Positions 23,766 to 36,091 are shown, numbered from the stretch's first letter. The stretch is DNA of 64,000 bases from Achatina immaculata (GCA_009760885.1 CM019704.1:10438303-10502302); one strand, 5' to 3'. The notes: a model not told the origin generated them from the letters alone. Numbers and translations are program-made.

Positions 23766-23841
23766 GAATGTCCTATATTCTGTACTCTAGTTTATCAACT
23801 CTTCAGAGTTGATAAACTAGAGTACAGAATATAGGACATTC
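23766..23841. repeat. Perfect 37-bp inverted repeat with 2-bp spacer
   Basis: Left arm 23766-23802 begins GAATGTCCTATATTCTGTAC. Its exact reverse complement occupies 23805-23841, with only TC between. The centre CTCTTCAGAGTT (23799-23810) also occurs at 23747-23758, just upstream. It would form a near-perfect hairpin. No terminator or ncRNA meaning is evident. Confidence 0.97.
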
Positions 23842-23865
23842 TTCAGGGTGTGACAACTGATCGGG

Positions 23866-24152
23866 CACAGTGTGAAAGCTGCCAGCGGTATGAGAACTGG
23901 ATGTATAGTTTTTCTGAAGCTGCCAGCAGTATGAGAACTGGATGTATAGTTTTTCTGAAGCTGCCAGCGGTATGAGAACTGGCCGTATAGAGTATATCTG
24001 AGGCTGTCACTGGTGTGATAGCTGGCCGTTAGAGTATATCTGAAGTTGCCAGCGGTGTGAGAGCTGGCCGTTAGAGTATATCTTAAGTTGCCAGCGGTAT
24101 AAGAGCTGGCCGTTAGAGTATATCTGAAGCTATCTGCGATGTGTAAACTTTA
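23866..24152 (+). repeat. Minisatellite, about 41-bp unit, 7 copies
   Basis: Units run GCTGCCAGCGGTATGAGAAC then TGGCCGTATAGAGTATATCT or TGGATGTATAGTTTTTCTGA. The core (CCAGC.GTATGA.A.CTGGCCGT.TAGAGT) is the same as in the 25960-27140 array. Confidence 0.9.
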
Positions 24153-24754
24153 AAAAAAAGAAGAATGCATACTTCTGTTTAGATGTATGTTTAAATATGT
24201 GTACAATTGTGTTATATTTATTTGTACTTTATATTTAATGGGTTCTTTGTGTTTCTTGATTAGGGAGTGTGATTTGTGGCTATCTTTTTCATGCTTTAAA
24301 AATTCTAAGTTATGATCAGTGATTAACTATTGGCTGTACATATATACTGAATATGGTCGGGTTTGGAGTTATTTCTGTTACTTAATTTCTCTCTTTCGTC
24401 TCTTTCTCTCTCTTCTCTCTCACTCTCTTTAATCTGCCTGGTAGGGACTTTTGGACTATCTTGATGTCCGGCATAACGATAAACACATACTTTATTCTTT
24501 TCTCCTGCTGATTTTATCGTAATCTACGTTAGTATGATAAGACCTATATAATTAGTACTTATTCTTCTGATTATGTCTCCTTCTTGGACACCTCTCATAA
24601 TTAATACTTCTCTTCTCTCCTGATTAATACTTCTCCTCTCTACTCCATCTCCACTTCCCATATTTCCAGACAAACCAGGCTTTTCGTGTTCCTTAACCAG
24701 TTCCAACTCTCATTCTCTCCTTGGTAAATAAGCAGCTCCTCTAGCCGGTTTCTC

Positions 24755-24801
<47 letters not shown>

Positions 24802-25959
24802 GACAGACAGAGAGTCATCTTAACACAACACAATCAACTCAGTGATTCAAGAAGTAACATTCCCACGAGCATGCAAAGAACATGATTAAAGGTGCATCAT
24901 ATCAATAACCTATATAGCAGCGTAATGAAGAATCCAAAATAGAAAACTCTTGACAAATGTCAAACGTGGCAGGGTTTTGTTGAACACTTCTCCGCCAGAT
25001 CTGGTACACTCATCGTGCATGTTTGGTTATCCACTCAATCCTCTATACAGAATGCTTAATCATTAAATATATTCATGTCCCGTAGTAGTCAGTCAGTACT
25101 CAGTGTACTAATTCAGCGCCTTGTTGTGTCCTTGTTGTCGCACTCGGTTCCATGTTCTTTTAGTCACGCCCGGTAGATATGTGTATTCATCTCTCCTGGT
25201 AAGAGGTCTATACTAAAAGTACCAAGTTCACATTAATACACATATTCACATACACATAATCACATAATATCTATAACTGTTGTCTCCACTTTGTCTTCGT
25301 CTGCATTATTTCTACTTCTGTACGTATTTTCTCGACCTTGTCTTCTCCTGTGTAATTATGTTATTGTACATATTCCCTCAACTTTACGTCTTCTTCTATT
25401 TATTAATTTTATTAAAATTTACTCATTATTTTACTGTACGTCTTCTTTATTTAACTGTACTTAATATACTCCAGCCACGCTAGGCTGCAAATTACATGTG
25501 CAGCAAAAGATAAGATATACTCAATAATTCTATATTAACAAATAGAAACTACGACACATAAAAACAGTACATACATTTACTCAGGTGGGTCAGTGAGATC
25601 ATAGCTCTTTTCATTCATCTTCTTGCTCACAAACAAATCACACGTTTCTGTTTACACACTGTACACGGACAATTTTCATCCAAAGCTCCCCCAGACTCCA
25701 GACTCACCTACTTGATCCGACCCATGACTGAAGACTTCTTAGTCTGTTAGACTTTATATACTAACCACCCCATGGAATTTCAATTGCTACAACAAAGCTA
25801 AACCTGTTGTTTCATTGACACAGGAATTTTCCATTCTTAGACTGGTTATGCGTCGCGATTGGTTATTGTGGCGCATGCGATCAACAGCCGTGGCCTAGCA
25901 TGACAAGATTAGTCATTGAACTGGGCACGTGACCAAAATATCATAAATCTTTTACACAC
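24153..25959. other. Unassigned AT-rich sequence
   Basis: A pyrimidine-rich tract with (CT)n and (AC)n at 24750-24810; otherwise unique. 25540-25950 has a promoter/LTR-like feel (CCAAT and ATTGG motifs, TATATA), but I found no second copy. No gene. Confidence 0.4.
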
Positions 25960-27140
25960 GCGAGAACTGGCCGTCTAGAGTGTGTGTGAATCTGCCTGAA
26001 GCGTGAGAAATGGCCGTATAGAATACATATCAATCTGCCAGAGGCGTGAGAACTGGCCGTATAGAGTGTGAAGATACCACTAGTATGACAGCTGGCCATA
26101 TAGTGTGAGAAGCTACCAGCAGTATGACAGCTAGCCATATAGTGAGAAGCTACCAGCAGTATGACAGCTAGCCATATAGTGTGAGAAGCTACCAGGAGTA
26201 TGACAGCTAGCCATATAGTGTGAGAAGCTACCAGGAGTATGACAGCTAGCCATATAGTGTGAGAAGCTACCAGGAGTATGACAGCTAGCCATATAGTGTG
26301 AGAAGCTACCAGCAGTATGACAGCTAGCCATATAGTGTGAGAAGCTACCAACAGTATGACAGCTAGCCATATAGTGTGAGAAGCTACCAGCTGTATGACA
26401 GTTGGCCATAGAGTGTGAGAAGCTACCAACAGTATGACAGCTAGCCATATAGTGTGAGAAGCTACCAGCAGTATGACAGCTAGCCATATAGTGTGAGAAG
26501 CTACCAGCAGTATGACAGCTAGCCATATAGTGTGAGAAGCTACCAACAGTATGACAGCTAGCCATATAGTGTGAAAAGCTACCAACAGTATGACAGCTAG
26601 CCATATAGTGTGAGAAGCTACCAGCTGTATGACAGTTGGCCATAGAGTGTGAGAAGCTACCAACAGTATGACAGCTAGCCATATAGTGTGAGAAGCTACC
26701 AGCAGTATGACAGCTAGCCATATAGTGTGAGAAGCTGCCAGCAGTATGACAGCTAGCCATATAGTGTGAGAAGCTACCAACAGTATGACAGCTAGCCATA
26801 TAGTGTGAAAAGCTACCAACAGTGTGACAGCTAGCCATATAGTGTGAGAAGCTACCAGCTGTATGACAGTTGGCCATAGAGTGTGCACCTACCAGCAGTA
26901 TGACAGCTGGCCGTTTAGAGTATGAAGGTAGCACAAGTATGATAGCTGTCCATATAGAGTATGAAGCTAGTAGCAATATGACAACTGGTCATATAGAGTG
27001 TGAAGCTAGCAGCAGTATAACAGCTGCCGTATAGAGAGTGAAGCTAGCAGCAGTGTGAGAAGTGGCCGTCTAGAGTGTACCTGAAGATGTCAGCAGTGTG
27101 AGAACTGGCCGTCTAGAGTGTACCAGAAGATGCCAGCAGG
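25960..27140 (+). repeat. Minisatellite, 39-bp unit, with 234-bp higher-order repeat
   Basis: Unit: TGTGAGAAGCTACCAGCAGT followed by ATGACAGCTAGCCATATAG. A variant monomer containing CTGTATGACAGTTGGCCATA begins at 26391, 26625 and 26859, exactly 234 bp (6 x 39) apart, and neighbouring variants recur in the same order. Flanks (25960-26090, 26890-27140) are degenerate units. Unit length 39 gives minus-strand ORFs of 315 and 281 aa made of 13-residue repeats (for example WLAVILLVASHTI); I treat these as artefacts. Confidence 0.96.
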
Positions 27141-28667
27141 CCCTAGAGAAAACAAAACTTTGTCCTAGCGACAGGGCACTACATGTAGCAGGTCCAGATC
27201 TGAAACTTGGTCTTATTGTGTGTTTGAGTTTTAAATAATCAGGCATTATGTAAACCTCACAGGGAACCAGAATGTCTTTATCACAGCCAAGTTTTCCTGT
27301 CACTGTATGTCTTCTGTGAGTCACAGTGGAAGCTTGTGATATGAAACTCAACATTTTGTTTCCTTTCTAACTTCTTTTAATAGCGCTGCTTGGTGTGGTG
27401 AACAAGCAGCGACAACGTGTGTCGACCTAGTTCCTCACACCGTCTGATGATACGGGCCAGGGGTTAGCACGATGACAGGAGTAATGTCCGAGCAAAATGT
27501 GCCAGCGTTGAAGAGTGGGGGCCACACATCTTCAGCAAGATTTAACTGTTAAAAGTAGGTACCGTATACCCATGCACTGGTGGGAAATAACTGCTTGGTT
27601 AAGAACACATCAGTCTAGGGGGTGAGATGAGGAAAAACTACTGACAGTTCACACACTGATATGTCAGTGCTACACCGCACATGCGCACTAGAATCAGTGT
27701 TTGCCATGAGACACGGGTAATTGAAAGGTCACTCGCTGATTGCATTCTAGCCTGGAGTGGGCAACTAAAAGCAGTAATTACTTGGCATTCATGTAGCATT
27801 TGACATTTGTGGCTGAGACCAGCTTCTACAGACCTTGTATACACTGCTACATGTAATGCAGGGAACTGGCTGAGCCGCGCTCAGCTAAAGAAAGTTATAT
27901 TTGCTCAACAAACACACATGGGAGAAATAGCAGAACGGAATATTTACTATTCATACCTAACAAGTTAAGTTGTCTTCAGTACACAGGTTAACTAGAGCTG
28001 GCTCTAGCTTGTGTGAACCGAACGATTCTACAGCTAAACAGTGGCATTACCTTTATGTAAGGTCTGCGTGTATGGGCATTTCAGCATACGCTTCTAGTGA
28101 GAAACTCCGGTACTAGGGTTCCTAGATACTTGGTGCTGGAGAGAATAGGAGAGGGTCTTTTCTTTTATGGGCAGAGTCTGTTGTTTTAAGTTTAATTTGT
28201 CTGCAGAGAGAGAGAGAGAGAGAGAGAGAGTAGGTAGGTAGGTAGGTTGTAGCACTAGTTTACTGATGGCAACTTGCATTTGACTCTGCCTACAGAGTAT
28301 AGTTGAGCAGTTCCGAGTAATTAGTAGGATAACAGAAAGGCCAGCCTCTTACCTCTCTCATCTCCTAGCGCGGGTTTCACCTTTCACCAGCTCAAACAAA
28401 ACAAGTTTCCACCGTGTGCACCTGTATGCCGGATTCTTACTTTCAAATGTTTTTCAGTCTCACCCACACAGAATGCTGTTGTGAGCATTCTTTGGGTTGC
28501 TTATAAGTATTATTGTTGTATAGTTTATGTGTGTGGATTATAATATTGGTGAGTTCGTTTCTAGTACATTTTACTCATAGGCTTAGGCTGTGGAAGTTAT
28601 TGAAGTTGTAGATTGTAGTTAAGCTGAGCATAGTGTTTGTGGTGGCAGATATCAAGCTGTGAGAGAA
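27141..28667. other. No gene recognised
   Basis: Unique DNA with (GA)n at 28206-28230 followed by four TAGG units. Small ORFs lack recognisable domains. Confidence 0.5.
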
Positions 28668-28816
28668 ATGTCTTTGCTGTGTGAGTGTCTGGAAGTAACA
28701 GGCTGTCTCAGACTACTCCACCAGACACATCATGGCCGCCGACTGAAGCGTCCTGCTTACGAACGTCGCAGAAGCCTGGGTGGCTTGCGGCCTGACTTCC
28801 CACATTATGTCACAAG
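28668..28816 (+). CDS. Candidate first coding exon (weak)
   Basis: An ATG at 28668 opens a frame of about 49 codons (MSLLCECLEVTGCLRLLHQT, later RRLKRPAYERRRSLGGLRPD) that runs into a consensus splice donor, ACAAG|GTAAGA at 28812-28822. The region is locally more GC-rich than its surroundings. I recognise no protein, and no partner exon was found in the window. It could be a chance ORF ending at a chance donor. Confidence 0.2.
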
Positions 28817-30814
28817 GTAAGATCAGATCCATCTTTTCTGTATTCTTATCCATTTTTCACGTTTTTTCTCCTTTCTTTCTTTATGCTCCTTACCCAATCC
28901 GCTTACAGGCAGCTGACACTGTCCACAGATTGGTTCTGTTGTCATCGTTGTTGAAATGTTATCAAGCACTTTGTCATGTTCGACATCTTTGTGACATTGA
29001 GCTTAAGAGTATTCCGGACCACCCTTGTCAGTTTACATAATAGCTGATTCTTATTGTTTCATATACACACAACTGTTTCATTACTGCTGAAACATGTTGA
29101 CGGTTGTATACTACCTACTGCACAGAACATAGAACAACGATCCATCTACTTGAACTTTGTCTAACCTGGCAGCAGAACATGATCACAGTGCATGCAGTTT
29201 GTGAGCTAACCGAGATAACATCCGAGTACTCGTATTATCCAGCGTCAGATGATGCTGTTGTTATAAACAAACAAAAATTAGACACACCAGTAGAATGTCA
29301 TGTGTGAAGACTTTCTTCACTGACTGTTTATGGACACGAGTGCACTTTTATAAACACCCTTTTTTATTAAACATCAGTTTTGAATAGCTATGAAGTATTA
29401 TAACAGCGAATCAGAGGTCTCATGAAGGAAAAGTTACAGATATTACACCAAGTTAACATTGTAAACACTCAAGTGTCAGTATGCCCTCTAAGCTTTTGCA
29501 GTTCGTGCGCAAACATTCTCAGCCTGTGTACAAATGTTTTCACACAAATATTTTGTCACAGTGTCAGATTACAAAGTATAGTTTCAAGTTCTTATAGAAG
29601 AAGAGTACTAACATCCAAACAAGTCATTAAAACAGACTCACGTAGTCAGTTTTCTTCAGCCATACAATAGCACCGAGTAACAGTGACAAGTGAAAGTAGC
29701 TTCCAGCGCGGCACCATCTTTTTCTCTGTGTGGCCGCGCTGCGTCGCAGCTTAGAGTGAACATTGGTCATGATGACATGTATGTTATTTTAGGCCAAACA
29801 CACAACACACTCCAGATATGATGCCTTTCTGTTTGTTTACGTCATACCATCCACATTCAGGATATTCTGGTTTAGTCTGAGGAGACTCTACCACCACCAC
29901 CACCACCACAACAACAACAACAACAACTGGCTTACATCGCGGAACATGATTGTAGAAAACAGGGCCTGTCTTATTACTAAAAGAAAAAAAAATTCATTGC
30001 TTCTCTTGCTTGTTTCAGGTGCGTTTTTCATCAGCTCCCCCGAGTCTTTCTCTGTCGGTGCAGGTTTCTTTGACCTGCTGGTGCTGCTGTAGCAGACATT
30101 ATCCTGACACAGAGAGACGGCCTGGTGATAGAACGTTCTTTCAATTGTTTTATTAGCACATCTGGGTGCAGTTTTTGTCTTCTTTCTCTTACTCGTGTCT
30201 GGAAATAACGTGTTGGCAGTGTGGGGCGAGAAAGGAGGGAGGTTTCTCTTTGTTTAGACGCTCATTTCGCCAGAGTAAGAGAAGCCTTTCAGAAAACAGC
30301 CTTGCAATCATTCCTGTTTTATTGTTTACGTTCGCCCGCGTTGGACTCGAGTGAAGTCTCTTATTCTGTGTGACTAAACTTCATGTTATATTCTGTTTTT
30401 CCTTCATGTATTGACAGTCACGTGCTGCGCGATCAAGTGTGCCGCCCCTTGCAGGTAGATATTTTCCGCTGTAGGAGGCTACTGATTTCTGCAGTTAGGT
30501 GGACTGGAGGGCGGTTGTAGCAGTTGGAATAGGTCAAGTTCCTAATTAGAGTGCAAATCACTGGCGCCTTCTGTTGTACCAATGCTCCTACACGTTTCAG
30601 TTTCCTGATTATCAGAGGCGAACCTGGGACCGTTTAAAACCTGTGTAGGTAGGTGTGATAATCGCCTGGTGCCAGTCTGCCAGATTAGGACTGAGTGGGA
30701 CGAGGAAGACGTTCAAACTACAACTTCTGTGTCCACGTTGTGGATATGGCGGCCAAATCCATCTTAGTCGGTTACACTTGTTCTTCCGGCTTGAAACTTT
30801 TCTTCCTGATCATA

Positions 30815-30851
<37 letters not shown>

Positions 30852-32205
30852 AAATAGAGAATGAATTTCTTACGGTGAATCTCAACAGGTATCACTCTTT
30901 CTCTCTCTTCCCCCCCCCCCCTTTTTTTCCTCATATCAGACCCTGGTTGTGCTAACGTGGTTCACCTTAATTCATTTACCGGAGGTTATGCTGTCTCTTT
31001 TTGTCTCTCTCGTTCTCTGTTTGTTTCTCCTTCTCTTTGTCTCTCTTCTCTCTCGTTCATTTGTCTATCTCTCTCTCTCTCTTTCTTTTTCTCTTTCTTT
31101 TTCAGTCTTTCTCTCTTTCTCTCTGTCTTTCCCTTTCTCTCTCTGTCTCTTTTTCTCTGTCTTTTCTTCCTCACTGTCGTTTTCTTCATCTGTGTCGTTC
31201 ACTCTTTCTGTCCATGTCCTCTCTCTAAGAACAAAACAAAGCAGGTTCTATTATTGTTTGAACAGTACTTCTTTCTTTCTTTTGCACTTGTGCCCAAACC
31301 TTGTACAGAGTATAAGAGGATTCCTTAGCCTCTGGGCCCATTGTATTGACAGTCAGGACTTCAGGACTGTGGAGTTGAGAGCAGTTGTGGGTGGAGTCGT
31401 GGTACACATGTTCATTGTAAGGAGGAGTCGGAGAATTAAACAGTACAAAAACAGAGGACATAAAATCGAAAATTAAACAGTACAAAAACAGAGGACATAA
31501 AATCGAAAATATTTTCTAAAGGACTCGATAGAAATGTATCATTTATCAAGGAGTCAGGTAATTTGGGCATGGAGTTTGAGCCAGGAAGGAGTGAAGTCAG
31601 TCAGGCTTGAGGTTTGAGTCAGAGAGGAGTCAGGTCATTCAAGGCCAGTCAGGGTGTCTTTGTAGAAATCATCTAGAATTTCTCTAAGTGTAGTCTATAC
31701 TTGTGTCTAAGTCACCTTGCTTACAGATAATCTTTCATGGAGTGATTGGACCGCGCTAACTTGGGGCGGGGATACGTGGGTGGTGGTGGGGGCAGCTGAG
31801 AAATATCGGCTTAAACAGACTTGAACACGAAACCCCCTCAGTTAGAGATTATTGTGCCTGTAAGCCTGGCCTAACTCAGCCTAGTCTGGCAGTCAGCGCA
31901 GGCGTTTGTAGCTGTGTCTTGTAAGAGAAATCCAACAACTTCTCTTTTCTTGCTTACTTGCTCAGTCAGCATGGCCGTTTTATTTTGAGCAGACAAGCAG
32001 CTTAAATAAGGAAACTGCTATCAGAGATTTGTGTCTTACAGTTAGACAGGCTGAGCATGGTTTATAGTCCAGTGCCTTCCTGCCGGCCTCTGTTTAGCTT
32101 GTCTTCTATAAACTACGCGGGTAATCTGCTTTCCTTGTCATTTGTGTGTGTAGGTGTGGATTTATGTGGATGTTGTGTGTATGGAGGGGGGAGGGGTGGT
32201 GAATG
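28817..32205. other. Unassigned sequence with simple repeats
   Basis: Holds (CCA)n(CAA)n at 29890-29927, (GA)n at 30820-30846, poly-C at 30910-30921 and a 215-bp pyrimidine tract at 30985-31200 whose Ser/Leu/Phe-rich frames are spurious. I saw no supported gene. Confidence 0.5.
31434..31507 (+). repeat. Exact 37-bp tandem duplication
   Basis: AATTAAACAGTACAAAAACA followed by GAGGACATAAAATCGAA occurs twice head to tail with no difference. Confidence 0.95.
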
Positions 32206-32361
32206 AGAAGGGGCTGTGTAAACAGATTTCTGGTCTAAATACTACATGGAGAATGTTAGTTTACTCTGTGAGGGAGGGAGAGAGAGAGAGAGAGAGAAGC
32301 TGTGTAAACAGATTTCTGGTCTAAATACTACATGGAGAATGTTAGTTTACTCTGTGAGAGA

Positions 32362-32396
<35 letters not shown>

Positions 32397-32838
32397 CTTT
32401 ATTTCAAAAGGGTTAAGAATTGGGCACGCAGGCCCGTCTGACATTCTGCCCTTTATCATACATCTTTCACTCTATTCCAGACATTCTACAAATATGCTGT
32501 TCATATAACAAACATAACTAACATTGAAGCTGAGAGACATAAAATAAAATATAACATTTACGTTTCACTCTTAAACATTCACTCAGTATAGAAGTAACTA
32601 CATACATTATAAATGACTATCTACTAAACAAAATTTTCGGGACTATACAGAAAACAATTAATTGTATTCGGTGTCTGTAAGAGCAGCTTAAGATAACTTT
32701 TAAGTTTTATAATTCATGGAGGCATGTAGTCGACATCAAATAGATACTGGGAAAGCTTGTAGTTGTAGGAAGGAGTATAATTTATATTTTTTATATAGGA
32801 TGGGAGGGTATTCCAAAGATGAGCAGCAGAATAACTAA

Positions 32839-32869
<31 letters not shown>

Positions 32870-32935
32870 AGCTGTGTAAACAGATTTCTGGTCTAAATAC
32901 TACATGGAGAATGTTAGTTTACTCTGTGTGTGTGT

Positions 32936-32966
<31 letters not shown>

Positions 32967-33040
32967 AGGAGCTGTGTAAACAGATTTCTGGTCTAAATAC
33001 TACATGGAGAATGTTAGTTTACTCTGTGTGAGAGAGAGAG
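32206..33040 (+). repeat. Four copies of a (GA)n-linked repeat, split by a LINE insertion
   Basis: The segment GCTGTGTAAACAGATTTCTG...GTTAGTTTACTCTGTG (about 65 bp) starts near 32214, 32309, 32870 and 32976, each copy followed by a GA microsatellite. The second and third copies are separated by the antisense LINE tail at 32362-32840, and a second LINE tail begins just after the fourth copy. Confidence 0.9.
32362..32840 (-). mobile_element. L2/CR1-like LINE 3' end (copy D3)
   Basis: The minus strand starts in frame FSYSAAHLWNTLPSYIKNI at 32840, ends with FDVDYMPP and a TGA at 32716-32714, then about 320 bp of 3' UTR, the conserved block AGACGGGCCTGCGTGCCCAA, an AATAAA, and an (ATCA)n tail (32364-32397). 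AHLWN.LP is a typical C-terminal motif of jockey-superfamily LINEs. The 5' truncation abuts a GA run, and the tail end abuts another. Confidence 0.85.
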
Positions 33041-33542
33041 GGAATGAATGAATGAATGAATAATCTTTATTTTTCAAGGGTAAAGAATTGGGCACGCAGG
33101 CCCGTCTTACATTCTGCCCTTCATCACTCCTTCTTTCATTCTTCCCACACACTTGATTTAGTAAAAAATACAAATTAAATTAGGAAAAACATATCAAAAG
33201 AGTGTAAGATTTAACTATTACATTCAAGGTAAAAGAGAAGAAGTCATTAACCTAATAAAATAACACTCACGCACACATACACACGCAGACATATACATAA
33301 ATAAAATACATTGTAAATCATCTTCTAACATATGTTTTTTTTTAACAAACATTAAAATAATTTCTAACAATATCTAACAAGTTGCTTTTCTGACTATGTC
33401 ATTAAAGTACTTGATGGTTTACGAGCCATGTGTTGAGAGAGTACTGGCTATTTTATGGAGGCATATAATTACAAGCAAGTAAATAATGAAACAGGTTTGA
33501 GTTAAAGGATGAAGTATTACCAATGGATTTTAAATTGTAGGG

Positions 33543-33545
<3 letters not shown>
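33041..33545 (-). mobile_element. L2/CR1-like LINE 3' end (copy D4)
   Basis: The minus strand encodes YNLKSIGNTSSFNSNLFHYL then CNYMPP with a TAA at 33455-33453. The 3' UTR, conserved block GGGCCTGCGTGCCCAATTCT, AATAAA and an (ATTC)n tail (33042-33060) follow. It is clearly diverged from D3 in UTR and tail, so it is an independent insertion in the same orientation. Its 5' end meets a long GA array. Confidence 0.85.

Positions 33546-33597
<52 letters not shown>
33546..33597 (+). repeat. (GA)n microsatellite
   Basis: About 52 bp of uninterrupted GA directly at the truncated 5' end of LINE copy D4. Confidence 0.97.
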
Positions 33598-33599
<2 letters not shown>

Positions 33600-35855
33600 G
33601 AAAGAAAGTGACGGAGGGAATGAAAAAAAATGGGTAATTGTTAAACATTTAGAATAATCATATGTTTGGTTCTTTCATACACACATACATAAAGATATGT
33701 GAACTATTTTCTTACACTTTATAAGCCGAGTCCTAGCTAAGGTGGGTTGAACATCTGAAGTACTTGGCTCACTTGGCCTAGGCGCAAGGTTTAGCTTGGG
33801 GACGAGACAGTGTCAGTTTTATGTTTACAAGTGGAACAAACAAACAAAACAAAACTTTATATTTGGTTTATCCAGACTGGAGGTGTTAGAGAGTATCAGA
33901 GTTGGCGGTCTAGACCATACTTGTACAGTTTCAGATTGTACGAGCGTACATCTGTACAGGTTAGAAGACAAGACCTGATGGTTTTATTACGCTAACTACT
34001 TGATCTGAGATCACCGCTGTCCGCTCTCTCGTCTACAGCAACATCGACTTCAAACAGGCAACCTGTAGGTAGGTAGGTCAGGGGAGCCCATTTATCCCAA
34101 TACATACACCATACAGTACCGTTCTCTGTGCACTAAGGGAACATATTCACGGAAAAATCTGTATAGTTCTATGCAAAAGGAAGGTAACAAAAAGTGTAAC
34201 AGTGTTACGTTACTACACCGAGAACAAGACAATGTTTGTGTATACAGCGCATGATGCTGCTAGATAATTGTAGCAAGCTGAAGTGGTGAGGGTTTTGGAT
34301 TAACATCTTAGCCTGGACGGAAGGACCACCTTGTTGATCATGACACCTTCCGTCTAGTCGTTGCTGAGGGCCAGCTAGTTTCAGTAGAAGAAAGCAGATT
34401 GTTAACATAGACCAGCTGCTTGTCACTGTTTGTTCAGTTTATGGAAGAAGCTGTGGAGGCATCATTCAGCCGTTGGAGCTGAAGGATATGTGTTCTATTT
34501 ATAAAGTGATGTTAGATTTGCTGGTTGTAATGAGCTGTAGGGAAACTGCTGTTTGAGGGTAGGGAGTATTTGCTGTGTGAATGTATGTCCACAGTTATGT
34601 CATTCGTACACATCCTGTTTGTAGTGCGGTACATGAGCAGGCATGCGCTATCAACTTATCTGAGAGTTCTCTCCCTGCCATTAGCTGCAAGGGTGGGTGC
34701 ACCATACTTCAGATTAGATTTTCTGCTGCAAAAGAGGTCGTCTAATATGTTCTTCTTTTGTATGAGCGCATGGTCTGATGGCAGTAGAGATTACCAGATG
34801 TGCACGTGTAAGCTATGCAAAATGATTGCAGACTTCTTCTAAATCCAACTTTATGTGCATTTCATCTCAGTTTATTACACGCATTTATACCGTTTTTTTA
34901 AAAACTGTGTTCATCCAAGACTATCTGGATCTTTGCTTTTCTGTCTGACATAATGGGTTCCGAGTTTAGTCTTCACTTTTGTGTCTGACATAATGACTTC
35001 CAAGTTTAGTCTTCACTTCTCTGTCAGACATAATTGGCTCACACATTAAGTGACTAATTAATTATGCTTCCCTGTAGTGTACACGAGAAATCATCGCATA
35101 TCTAATATGTGCGAGACTACATTTTTGTGTTAAGAATGACTGCTTCATGAATGTTGGCACAGCGATTATTTGAACAGATGAAGCGTTGGACGGAACATTT
35201 AAACACCTGAACTGTTGGACGACACATTAAACAGTATTTATCTGTTTTGTTGATGATACAAACAGCATCCGACCTTGCTGGCTGAACATGAGGCCAAGTG
35301 CGATCATGGCGGATAAGTCTCCGAGGAAACTAGGAGAAAGAACGAGTGAGAGTCTCACACTGTTAGCACACGTTGGCCTGCTTTCAATGTGAGCTAAGCT
35401 GCTGTTACAGATAAGAGATGGGATAGAGACTACAGTCCAAGAGACAGGTGGAATAAGTGCGCTGAACGGTTGTTATAAATAAGACAAAGGGAAGACAGTG
35501 CGTGTAGCTGTTCTAAATGAAACAGTAATTCTATCCTCCTGGAATATTTAAAATGACCTATCTTTCTTTGATAAGGTTTGCAAATAAATATTAGGTTGTG
35601 TTGTTGTGTTGTTTCATTGATTCATCTACAAGTAAGTTCAGAAGACATCTGTTCAGAAGACCGTACATAAACAGTATGTGATGGAAAATATAGAAAATTG
35701 TTCATAAATCTGCAGCTGTGACCTCCAGAATCCTGATTTCTGCGCCGTTCATGAAACTGATTTGTGTGTGCATGTGTGTGTGTTGGGTGTGTGTTGTGTG
35801 TTGGTGTGTGTGTTGTATGTGTATTGTGTGTGTTTTGTGTGTGTGCTATGTGTGT

Positions 35856-35908
<53 letters not shown>

Positions 35909-36091
35909 TTTTGTATAATGTTCACATTTAGTATTGTATATTACCTGACCAGTACATAACAGTGAAGCAGCAGATTGTGGAAAAAGTGTGGGAGTAGCTT
36001 CTTTCTTGAGGAGGAACTTAGCACATTATTTGAAGAGACAGGTCTTTATTAGCTAATTTAAAATATTTTCTTTTACCCTAGTTATTGTTAT
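33598..36091. other. No gene recognised
   Basis: Unique sequence. 34917-35040 carries three imperfect copies of a ~45-bp unit built on TTTAGTCTTCACTT and CTGACATAAT. 34570-34842 is a 90-aa ORF without recognisable domain. Nothing else found. Confidence 0.45.
35763..35905 (+). repeat. Compound (GT)n-(GTCT)n-(CT)n microsatellite
   Basis: Irregular GT-rich DNA passes into five GTCT units and then about 26 bp of pure CT. Cys/Val and Ser/Leu-rich frames here are spurious. Confidence 0.95.

Noticed and set aside
25941..26976. ORFs of 315 and 281 aa with hydrophobic 13-residue repeats, resembling a repetitive membrane protein
   Set aside because: They arise from the 39-bp minisatellite. Two frames on the same strand are equally open, and variation is not concentrated at third positions.
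30005..30090. Possible exon after TTGTTTCAG at 30010-30018, reading AFFISSPESFSVGAGFF
   Set aside because: No good donor, a stop soon after, and no related exon nearby; likely chance.
30949..31476. 175-aa Ser/Leu/Phe-rich ORF resembling a membrane protein
   Set aside because: It lies in a polypyrimidine simple-sequence tract; composition alone explains it.
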